This document shows, piece by piece, positions 1 to 5,527 of a DNA stretch of 10,101 nt. The notes beneath the pieces were generated by a model, which searched no databases, was not told where the DNA came from, and saw only the letters and a program-made list of their open reading frames with translations. A program made the translations under genes and the position numbers. Each line of letters starts with the position of its first letter. Position 1 is the first letter of the stretch. The stretch covers positions 1 through 10,101 of the forward strand of contig JANXNM010000610.1 in the NCBI GenBank assembly GCA_025354065.1. The letters run 5' to 3'. This DNA is from Synechococcales cyanobacterium 340R_concoct_173_sub (lineage in GTDB: Bacteria; Cyanobacteriota; Cyanobacteriia; Leptolyngbyales; Leptolyngbyaceae).

Positions 1-103
1 TTCTCGAGAACGGGTCCGACAGATTGAGGCAAAGGCACTTCAGAAGTTGCGTCAACCTAAACGACGTAATCAGGTTCGAGATTATCTAGAAGCACTCACT
101 TAA
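1..103 (+). CDS. RNA polymerase sigma-70 family factor, C-terminal end (partial)
   Basis: The window opens inside a gene whose frame begins at base 2 and gives 33 residues, starting SRERVRQIEAKALQKLR and ending DYLEALT before TAA at 101-103. This is sigma region 4.2, the helix-turn-helix that binds the -35 element; the RERVRQIEAKAL-KLR core is close to invariant in primary and group 2 sigma factors. The ending, with a short tail after the DYLE motif, looks more like a cyanobacterial group 2 factor (SigB to SigE type) than the housekeeping SigA, but 33 residues cannot settle this and no symbol is given. The 5' part lies outside the window. A strong hairpin terminator follows 50 bases downstream. 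Family call is firm; subgroup is inference. Confidence 0.9.
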   Translation, partial: SRERVRQIEAKALQKLRQPKRRNQVRDYLEALT

Positions 104-156
104 ATGATTTTGGCTGTTGGATTTTGGTGATTTTGATTTGATAACTAATTGAAAAC

Positions 157-193
157 AAAAGGGGCCGATCGTGATTGCGATCGGCCCTCTTTT
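157..193 (+). terminator. Intrinsic terminator of the sigma factor gene
   Basis: An 11-pair stem is seen: GGGGCCGATCG (161-171) against CGATCGGCCCT (178-188), with one G-T pair at the base and a 6-base loop TGATTG. It is preceded by AAAA and followed by CTCTTTT, so it has an A-tract, a GC-rich stem and a T-tract. It ends the sigma factor transcription unit, and the A-tract could let it work weakly in the other direction for the minus-strand relic ending at 278. Confidence 0.85.
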
Positions 194-277
194 ACAACTA
201 TTTCTGTCTCATTAAAGTGTTTAAAATAGAAATATCATGGCAGTTATCGTTAGACCGTACTTCATCACAATAGTGCT

Positions 278-673
278 CTAACTTACTAGCGGTAATGCTT
301 CAATCGTAACGGTACCGACTTCTATAGTTTGAATTCTCAGATCATATCTCCGCAGTAGCTGCATTCCGGTTAATAGAGTGGTTTCTGACTCGTTAATGTA
401 AATTTCACGATATTCCCCATTCTAAATCACAGTGGCAATATAGACCTCAGAAATCCATGAACTCCCATCGCCTAAAGTCGTTACATCACGGCCTTTCCAG
501 GTAAGGTCTAAAGCTGAAATAATTTCAAATGGTAAGGTCAGAAAACCAGAAAAACCAGTGTCAATGACAGCATCTACTAATTTTATTGTCGTATTATTTT
601 TGACAACGATCGTTAGCATTGCCTTAAAATACTGATTGACAATTCCATGTATTACTATGCTGTCCTTGGGCAC
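278..673 (-). pseudogene. Retropepsin-like (clan AA) aspartic protease gene, interrupted by one in-frame TAG
   Basis: The minus strand reads from a GTG at 671-673 for 83 codons and meets TAG at 422-424. Past that stop the same frame stays open for 47 codons to a second TAG at 278-280, 131 codons in all, about the usual length of small bacterial clan AA proteases. The active-site motif DTGFSGFLTLP is at codons 38-48, and a family-like GMQLLRRYDLRI segment (codons 103-114) lies after the internal stop, so both halves belong together. Relatives commonly carry Trp where the TAG sits, so a TGG to TAG change is the simplest explanation. Without the second half the fold would be incomplete. No ribosome site is visible before the GTG, so the start is uncertain. 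It is probably a pseudogene; stop read-through or a sequencing error is possible. Confidence 0.72.
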
Positions 674-771
674 GAATTTGGGTTTCGTAGAGTGCCTCGA
701 TTGCCTTCAGGAGGCTGTGACAACGATCGTTTCAATCTTCAGAATTTCAAGTCAGTCTAACGGATGGCGCT

Positions 772-1013
772 TCACAGGCGGTAAGTAAAATATAACTCAG
801 CATTAGCCTGTACCTCCACTTGTGCCTTCGATTTCAAAGCAAGCTTTGCGTGGAGAGATAGGTAATTGAGTATTCTGGTGTTCCACAGGGACAACCACTA
901 TAAGAGCATGGCCTTGTGATGATTCCAGTGACTTGAAAACTTGGAGGTACATAGCCAGGAACGACTATCTTTATGCTCAAGGATTCCAGAGTTGTCTGCT
1001 GATCATCCGTCAT
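772..1013 (-). pseudogene. Small unrecognised protein gene with an apparent single-base frameshift
   Basis: From ATG at 1011-1013 the minus strand reads 59 codons (MTDDQQTTLESLSIKIVV..., with a CSYSGCPCG segment at residues 36-44) to TGA at 834-836. If one T is added to the TTT run at the stop, the reading passes without a gap into the -1 frame, which stays open with protein-like sequence (LKSKAQVEVQANAELYFTYRL) to TGA at 772-774. The joined product would be 80 residues, mostly hydrophilic with alternating beta-like patterns. I do not recognise the family. The three close cysteines hint at metal binding, but that is only a guess. The start has no clear ribosome site. A competing frame over 803-952 (49 codons from ATG at 950-952) also looks partly protein-like, so the frame choice is uncertain. 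Confidence 0.4.
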
Positions 1014-1026
1014 GCCAGTAAGTTAG

Positions 1027-1221
1027 GGCTTTGCTTCAAAAGGTAATGATCCTAAAAAAGGAACGAGAGTCCGATCGACCTTTCCCCACTTCATCGCCCG
1101 CATTTTTCAGCATGAATACGATCATTTCTTGGGACTTGTATTTCTCGATCGCCTTGAATCCGAGTATAGTTTAATCACACTTGAAAAATTCAAGCATTGC
1201 TTTCCGAAGAAGTCTACTTGA
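1027..1221 (+). pseudogene. Peptide deformylase 3' remnant
   Basis: The plus frame from 1027 to TGA at 1219-1221 encodes a 64-residue piece containing FIARIFQHEYDHFLGLVFLD (1090-1149). HEYDH is motif 3 of peptide deformylase: the two histidines bind the catalytic metal and the glutamate is the general base. The flanking ARIFQHEYDH-G-VFLDRLES pattern and the following SLITLEKFK resemble the C-terminus of cyanobacterial deformylases. The gene is cut at its 5' side: an in-frame TAG lies at 1024-1026, there is no good start codon, and the essential GxGxAAPQ and EGCLS motifs are missing. The DNA just upstream instead carries an opposite-strand reading frame. It cannot make active enzyme; a working copy is expected elsewhere in the genome. 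Confidence 0.75.
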
Positions 1222-1367
1222 TCTGACGGGGTGACCATACATTTCTATGTCTGCGTTGTAGCCTACATTTTTATTTTGTGTCATCATAATTAGCCGGAAA
1301 CACCTTCAGATAAGACTCGATCGCCCGTTTCTGACTTTTCTCCATCGTCTAGAATATCGGTAAATTT

Positions 1368-2699
1368 ATGACAAAAACGAACCCTAAACTTGGGATATGG
1401 CAGGCCATTGGATACCTCGACCCTATCACTCGATCCGTCACCGTGGGTCTGCTCGCCATTAGTCTTGGAGTTGTGGGATGGTTTGGGGCCGATTGGTGGA
1501 GCCGCAACCGAACCTATCGTTTAGTCTTAGCGGCGGGGAGTTCAACGGGCGAAAGCTATATCCTAGCCAAGGCGATCGAGGCGGTCATCGAAGCCAAAGT
1601 CCCCCGCGTCAGCATTGATGTCCAAGAAACCAACGGAACAGCAGATAACCTTAAGCAAATTGAAGCGAACAAAGTTGATCTTGCTACCGCTCAAGCCGAT
1701 GTTCCCGCAGGTGGGATTGCTCGAACTATTGCGATTCTATACTCTGATAGTTTTCAAGTGGTTGTCCAGGGAAAATCGACGCTACGAAAGTTTACCGATC
1801 TCAAAGGTAAACGCATTGGACTTGCCCAAAAAGGTGGACAGTATGCCTCTTTTTTACAGGTTGCCCAACACTTTGGACTCGCAGAAAAAGACTTCACGTT
1901 CATTGGTGATAGTGACCAAAGCTCTGACCTTGCTTTTCAACAAGGACAAGTCGATGCTATCTTCCGCGTGAGAGCGATCGGCAATGCCCAAATCGCGACC
2001 CTTATTCGGAATCAGGGTGGGCGGCTCATTGCGATCGAACAGGCCGAAGCCATGCGCGTCAAGCATCCAGCCTTTGAACCGACGAAGCTTCCCAAGGGTG
2101 CCTATCAAGGTAACGAACCCACCGTTCCCGCTGACGACCTTCCGACCGTTTCAGTCCAGCGATTGCTCCTTGCTAATGCCAATCTCGACCCGACCATCGC
2201 GCTTCAAATCACCCAAGCCATCAACGAAAATCGCCGCGAACTGCAAGCGGCCATCCCCCCAGCCGTCAGCAATGCCTCCCCTCTAGTCTCCAACATCCGC
2301 CGTCCTGAAACGACCGGAGGCACCGGAATTCCAATCCATCCCGGCGCATTGTCCTACTACGATCGTGATGAACCGTCATTTATCCAAAAAAATGCCGAAT
2401 ATCTCGGCTTGATTCTGACCTTAACACTGCTTGGAGGATCCTGGCTGTGGGAACTGACCCGCTGGATAGACCGCCGCAAAAAGAATCTAGCTGATGGTTA
2501 CATTGAGCAGGTTATAAATGTCATGAATACCTGTCAAGCCGCTGCTATAACTCCCCAAGATGCCCTAACCAAAATCGATCGAATCTTTGAACAAGTCGCC
2601 ACTGAACTTATTCAAGAAGCGATTTCTCAGGAGTCCTTCCGAACCTTTATGGAAGCCTACAAAACGGTCCGAGAAGTTATCGACCGTAAACGAGTTTAG
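1368..2699 (+). CDS. Membrane-anchored TAXI-family TRAP-type solute-binding protein
   Basis: The 443-residue product has a TAXI-type substrate-binding domain. After a short cytoplasmic N-terminus there is a hydrophobic segment at about 23-43, then the ligand domain from about 50 to 335. That domain has the GSSTGESYILAKAI stretch typical of the family start, the DLKGKRIGLAQKGG segment near 144-157, and a late HPGALSYY motif. A second membrane segment follows at about 344-362 and then a charged helical tail of some 80 residues (363-443). TAXI proteins normally deliver small organic acids to a TRAP permease, are secreted and are near 320 residues; here the domain is tethered at both ends. No DctQ/DctM-like permease gene is in the window. 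The ATG has no obvious ribosome site but sits just before the anchor. No terminator is visible. Family call is firm, ligand unknown. Confidence 0.9.
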   Translation: MTKTNPKLGIWQAIGYLDPITRSVTVGLLAISLGVVGWFGADWWSRNRTYRLVLAAGSSTGESYILAKAIEAVIEAKVPRVSIDVQETNGTADNLKQIEANKVDLATAQADVPAGGIARTIAILYSDSFQVVVQGKSTLRKFTDLKGKRIGLAQKGGQYASFLQVAQHFGLAEKDFTFIGDSDQSSDLAFQQGQVDAIFRVRAIGNAQIATLIRNQGGRLIAIEQAEAMRVKHPAFEPTKLPKGAYQGNEPTVPADDLPTVSVQRLLLANANLDPTIALQITQAINENRRELQAAIPPAVSNASPLVSNIRRPETTGGTGIPIHPGALSYYDRDEPSFIQKNAEYLGLILTLTLLGGSWLWELTRWIDRRKKNLADGYIEQVINVMNTCQAAAITPQDALTKIDRIFEQVATELIQEAISQESFRTFMEAYKTVREVIDRKRV

Positions 2700-2739
2700 G
2701 TATTTCCAAGGAGTCCGATCGATCGCGTTTTAAGAACTG

Positions 2740-2970
2740 CTATGTGAGATTGCGATCTCCCAAGTTCTCTAGCTCATTCTTTAACATCATGCGATCGCAG
2801 GAACGATCGCCTATTTCAAGCAACAGCAACTCGTAATCATCCCAACTGACATTATCAATAGTCACGCGACTGCTGGGTGATAGTTGAAGATTGCTACTTG
2901 GGGCGACGACCGTTCCAGAAATCATAAAGCTTGGACTTGGACTCGCGGTCGGACTTGGCTCAAAATTCAT
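2740..2970 (-). pseudogene. Uma2-type nuclease gene fragment (copy 1), N-terminal part only
   Basis: The 76-codon frame contains RVTIDNVSWDDYELLLLEIG (codons 35-54), which resembles the start of Uma2/DUF820 family proteins (PD-(D/E)XK nuclease fold, usually near 190 residues). The similarity ends after about codon 62; the ELxMP-like segment and catalytic acidic and lysine residues are absent, so it is a truncated relic. Bases 2794-2916 match 5357-5479 collinearly with no gap, so this is one of two duplicate copies. The first 16 codons (EPSPTASPSPSF) are low-complexity and resemble the SPSPT stretch of the TPR gene rather than a Uma2 start. An intact 76-residue peptide could be made, but a nuclease could not. 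A HIP1 site lies at 2791-2798. Confidence 0.6.
2794..2916. repeat. 123-bp dispersed direct repeat, copy 1 (partner 5357-5479)
   Basis: Bases 2794-2916 align with 5357-5479 over the same length without gaps, starting ATCGCAGGAACGATCGCC against ATCGCAAGAACGATCGCC and ending CGTTCC in both. By eye roughly 85 percent of positions agree. Both copies have the same orientation and cover the Uma2 N-terminal coding segment. Confidence 0.85.
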
Positions 2971-3362
2971 AATGCCTTATTATGACCGTTGCAGAGTTAC
3001 CGCAAGATGACAAATAAGTCAGTCGTAAAGAGTAAAAAACAGTTGGTTTATCACCTAGGCATTGGTCGAGCGGACTTTTGGATGGTGAATGAGTCGTCGT
3101 CGTTTGCTCAGTGACTATAAATGATCACCTGAGTCTGAGGACGCGCTGATTTACTTGGCTATGAAGCTCAATATGTTCAGATGATTAGTGTAAATTTATA
3201 CGCTCTCAGACGTTTCAAATAGCCTCTAAGTTTGTCAGTTGAACTCATTGATGTAAGCCTAATGATTTGATCAACATCAGCAGATCGAGAGACGACCTAG
3301 AGGAATAAGAAAAATATTATTAGATAGCAAACCCTTACACGTTAATTACAGGATCAAATAAA
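2971..3362. other. Intergenic stretch without a supported gene
   Basis: These 392 bases lie between the Uma2 relic and the PRC-barrel gene. The longest start-to-stop frame I see is 35 codons on the plus strand (3007-3114), with no family resemblance or ribosome site. The last 60 bases are A+T-rich and probably hold the promoter and leader of the downstream gene, but no clear -35/-10 pair stands out. An AGGA at 3350-3353, nine bases before the ATG, is the likely ribosome site of that gene. Confidence 0.5.
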
Positions 3363-4307
3363 ATGGCTCTTCACAAAATTAAGGATTTCGATCCAGACTA
3401 TAAGATGCACTTTGATGACTATGATTTTAAAGGCTTAGATCTTTATACTGAAAATGATAAAATTGGTTCAGTGGATGATGTCTTGGTAGATGATGAAGGA
3501 CAATTGCGCTACTTAGTAATTAATACCGGAGTATGGCTTTTAGGGAAGAAGGTTTTGTTTCCTATCGGACGGGCGCGCATTGACTATGAGCGCGATCGGG
3601 TTTATGCCGACAACCTAACTAAAGCGCAAGTTGAAGCTCTCCCAGAATTTAACAATAATACTACTGTTGATCACCATCACGAAGAGCAAGTGCGAGGCGT
3701 TTATCGTGCTTCCATGAATTCAGTAGAGCAGTCAGTACCCATAGAGCAGTCATTATCGGTAGAGCAGTCAGTACCGCTGGGCCATAGCGCTGGAGGTACC
3801 TTACCGAGGTCAGACTCTGCCGCTACGCGTAATCTAAATGTTGGCCAGGAGGGTTACGATCGTGACAGCTATAAGTACGAAAAGGAACCTAGTCTATATG
3901 CTTTAACTGAGCAGAATCATCCCAATCTTAAGCTCTATGAAGAAAGGCTGATCGCGAGTAAAACTCGTCAGAAAGCGGGAGAAGCTGTCGTTAGTAAGCG
4001 GGTTGAAACTGAAACTACGCAGGCATCTGTTGGAATCGAGAAAGAACGAATCGTCGTTGAACGCGTACCTGTTAATGGTGAAACTGCGATCGCACCAGGC
4101 GAAGCTAATTTCCAAGCAGGAGAAGTTTCACGATTGGACGTGTATGAGGAGGTGCCAGAATTTCACAAAGAAGCCTTTGTTCGAGAAGAAGTACGCGTCA
4201 ATAAAGTGGTTGATCAAGAAACTGTTAGTGCTGAAGAAAAATTGCGTCGAGAAGAGCTTGATGTCAAAGACGCTGAAGGTCGTCCCGTTTCTGAAAGTGT
4301 CAGATAG
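3363..4307 (+). CDS. PRC-barrel and DUF2382 (YsnF/AvaK-like) domain protein
   Basis: The 314-residue product has a PRC-barrel domain at about 20-90 (core KIGSVDDVLVDDEGQLRYLV, then a VLFPIG strand), a flexible linker at 95-185, and a C-terminal DUF2382 domain at about 190-301. The DUF2382 part consists of two similar halves, LYEERLIASKTRQKAGEAVV and VYEEVPEFHKEAFVREEVRV, both highly charged. There is no signal peptide or membrane segment, so it is probably cytoplasmic or peripheral. In cyanobacteria this architecture is known from AvaK, an akinete marker of Anabaena, and related proteins are linked to stress; the biochemical role is unknown. The linker contains a perfect-length 18-bp triplication (3723-3776). 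The start has AGGA at nine bases. A second DUF2382 gene follows 189 bp downstream in the same direction. Domain call is firm; stress role is inference. Confidence 0.88.
   Translation: MALHKIKDFDPDYKMHFDDYDFKGLDLYTENDKIGSVDDVLVDDEGQLRYLVINTGVWLLGKKVLFPIGRARIDYERDRVYADNLTKAQVEALPEFNNNTTVDHHHEEQVRGVYRASMNSVEQSVPIEQSLSVEQSVPLGHSAGGTLPRSDSAATRNLNVGQEGYDRDSYKYEKEPSLYALTEQNHPNLKLYEERLIASKTRQKAGEAVVSKRVETETTQASVGIEKERIVVERVPVNGETAIAPGEANFQAGEVSRLDVYEEVPEFHKEAFVREEVRVNKVVDQETVSAEEKLRREELDVKDAEGRPVSESVR
3723..3776 (+). repeat. Three tandem 18-bp units in the linker of the PRC-barrel gene
   Basis: Units begin at 3723, 3741 and 3759: GTAGAGCAGTCAGTACCC, ATAGAGCAGTCATTATCG and GTAGAGCAGTCAGTACCG. Units 1 and 3 differ only in the last base. 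They are in frame and encode VEQSVP, IEQSLS and VEQSVP (residues 120-137), so copy number can change without breaking the gene. Confidence 0.9.
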
Positions 4308-4333
4308 ACTTAGCACCTAACCTGTTGATCTAG

Positions 4334-4391
4334 TTAAATTTAAAATAAACTTAGACTGGATAAGATTTCAGGCTAACTTATTTTAAGTTTA
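4334..4391. terminator. A+T-rich imperfect inverted repeat after the PRC-barrel gene (possible weak terminator)
   Basis: TTAAATTTAAAATAAACTTA (4333-4352) is largely complementary to TAACTTATTTTAAGTTTA (4374-4391), with a loop of about 20 bases. It starts some 26 bases after the stop codon. The stem is nearly all A-T and has no proper T-tract, so termination is only a possibility; it may instead attenuate between the two DUF2382 genes. Confidence 0.3.
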
Positions 4392-4430
4392 ATTTATAAC
4401 TTGTTCTGATTGCTTAGTTGAACACTAAAG

Positions 4431-4469
4431 TACCCCTATTTTAAGTATCTGAATGTTTAGATAGGGGTA
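4431..4469. promoter_or_regulatory. Perfect 9-bp inverted repeat in the leader of the second DUF2382 gene
   Basis: TACCCCTAT (4431-4439) is the exact reverse complement of ATAGGGGTA (4461-4469), separated by 21 bases. It lies 28 bases before the ATG of the downstream gene. The arms are G+C-rich against an A+T-rich background, which suggests an operator or an RNA hairpin near the ribosome site. Function is not shown. Confidence 0.4.
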
Positions 4470-4496
4470 ATATCATTTCCCATATTAAGGACAGCT

Positions 4497-5069
4497 ATGA
4501 GTTCTAACCCAGCCGAAGAGCATTCACCCAGCGCTAATCTGACTGATTTTAAACTACTCAAAAACCTAGGTTCAAGAGTAATATCCGAGGAAAAAGTATC
4601 CTTATTAGAAGAAAGACTAGTTGTTGATCTTATCCGGCGCAAAGTCGGTGAAATCGTTATTCGTAAAGAAATTAAAACCTGTCTTTTGCAAGTAGAAATT
4701 CCCGTTCGACGTGAACACTTGATTGTTGAACAACTGAGTCCAGAGTATAAGCGGTTAGCTGAGATTGACTTAGGGCAAGACCCTATCTTAGACGGGGCGG
4801 TCGTTAATCCAACTCCAACCACAGTCCACAGTCTTGTATCGATCGAGCCTAATGCCCAACATCTTTCGATTGAGCGGCCTCAATCTTCTCATAAACGCAT
4901 TCAAAGAACGTTCAATTCGATCGAATCTGCTAAAAATCTATTAGACGGAATTGCGGCATGTTTTGATAGTGATAGCGAAACTATTAACATTGAAATCGTG
5001 TTTAAAGACTCGGAACATCAGAAGGTTTACCAATTTCTATTCGATCGTGACTATAGTAACAATCAGTGA
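4497..5069 (+). CDS. DUF2382 domain protein with an unrecognised C-terminal region
   Basis: The 190-residue product has a single DUF2382 half-domain at about 34-80 (VSLLEERLVVDLIRRKVGEI, then EIPVRREHLIVEQL), matching the repeat halves of the gene upstream. A hydrophilic linker follows (95-135). The last segment at about 137-183 (ESAKNLLDGIAACFDSD, then TINIEIVFKDSEH) looks like a small alpha/beta unit that I cannot assign. There is no signal peptide or membrane segment. The ribosome site AAGGA (4487-4491), five bases before the ATG, is the best in this part of the window. Same strand as the PRC-barrel gene with a 189-bp spacer holding two inverted repeats, so co-expression is plausible but a separate promoter is possible. 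The stop codon lies inside a tandem 21-bp duplication. The C-terminal role is unknown. Confidence 0.83.
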   Translation: MSSNPAEEHSPSANLTDFKLLKNLGSRVISEEKVSLLEERLVVDLIRRKVGEIVIRKEIKTCLLQVEIPVRREHLIVEQLSPEYKRLAEIDLGQDPILDGAVVNPTPTTVHSLVSIEPNAQHLSIERPQSSHKRIQRTFNSIESAKNLLDGIAACFDSDSETINIEIVFKDSEHQKVYQFLFDRDYSNNQ

Positions 5070-5096
5070 GACCTCAGTAACAATCAGTAAGGCCTC
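5055..5096. repeat. Tandem 21-bp duplication across the stop codon
   Basis: Bases 5055-5075 (AGTAACAATCAGTGAGACCT plus C) are repeated at 5076-5096 with two changes. Each unit encodes SNNQ and then a stop, TGA in the first and TAA in the second, so the duplication left the protein end unchanged. Confidence 0.85.
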
Positions 5097-5179
5097 TAAA
5101 TTTTTTGCCTTAATCTGCTAGAACTCCCGATCGCCCAAGTCCCCAGTCGATTGTTTAATTATTCACTTCCTGTTCAAAT

Positions 5180-5506
5180 TCATTGAATGCAGCATAACTT
5201 CCAACGATCCAAGCCCGATCGATCGTCCTCGGTAACAAAATGCCTAAATCCACACCTCAGTAAAAGTTTCACCACATCCGATGTGAGATCACAAGGAACT
5301 TTCTGTTCAGGAAGTGGCGACATAATCTCTAAGATTCCGCAGCTATAAATTATTCAATCGCAAGAACGATCGCCCATTTCAAGCAACAGAAACTCATAAT
5401 TATCTCAACTGACATTATCAATAGTCACACGATTGGCAGGTGATAGTTGAAGACTGCTAATTGGGGCGACGATCGTTCCGAAAATCTTAGAGTTACTCTG
5501 TTTTGG
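5180..5506 (-). pseudogene. Uma2-type nuclease pseudogene (copy 2), two internal stops
   Basis: One minus-strand frame gives RVTIDNVS, then TGA (5405-5407) where copy 1 has Trp, then DNYEFLLLEMGDRSCD, then TGA (5354-5356) where copy 1 has Arg. It goes on to IIYSCGILEIMSPLPEQKVP and DLTSDVVKLLL, and ends at TGA 5180-5182. The order (DNVSWDxYExLLLExGDR, then Y-x-GILEIMSPLPE, then ISDVVKLLL) is the N-terminal half of Uma2/DUF820 proteins; the catalytic core is missing. Both stops are single-base changes from TGG and CGA. After the KLLL segment the frame degrades; an overlapping frame ending at 5155-5157 (GILLPRTIDRAWIVGSYAAF) also looks protein-like, so a frameshift or junction near 5240 is possible. 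It lies directly downstream of the TPR gene on the same strand. Confidence 0.68.
5357..5479. repeat. 123-bp dispersed direct repeat, copy 2 (partner 2794-2916)
   Basis: This is the second copy of the collinear repeat at 2794-2916, same orientation and length. This copy has the premature TGA codons, while copy 1 is open through the shared part, so they have diverged independently since duplication. Confidence 0.85.
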
Positions 5507-5527
5507 TCAGCACAACTAAAGCATCAA

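Noticed and set aside
625..734. Minus-strand frame with SLLKAIEALYETQIRAQG just upstream of the aspartic protease start
   Set aside because: It looks helical and protein-like, but it follows a stop, has no start codon and overlaps the protease frame; it might be the end of a decayed partner gene, which I cannot support.
803..952. Minus-strand 49-codon frame (MYLQVFKSLESSQGHALIVV...) overlapping the small frameshifted gene
   Set aside because: The competing frame has a better placed ATG and joins a second open piece by one base; both cannot easily be real, so this one was set aside.
1271..1345. Minus-strand 24-codon frame starting MEKSQKRAIESYLKVFPANY
   Set aside because: It reads like a protein N-terminus but is very short, has no downstream continuation I could identify and no known family; kept only as a possible fragment.
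1854..2286. Frames of 84-100 codons on both strands inside the TAXI gene
   Set aside because: They overlap a complete, recognisable protein and carry no family motifs; they are shadows.
3007..3114. Plus-strand 35-codon frame (MTNKSVVKSKK...) in the gap before the PRC-barrel gene
   Set aside because: No ribosome site, no family resemblance and a length expected by chance.
4003..4320. Plus-strand 105-codon and minus-strand 60-70-codon frames over the DUF2382 coding region
   Set aside because: They exist because the repeated charged codons stay open in other frames; the DUF2382 frame is clearly the real one.
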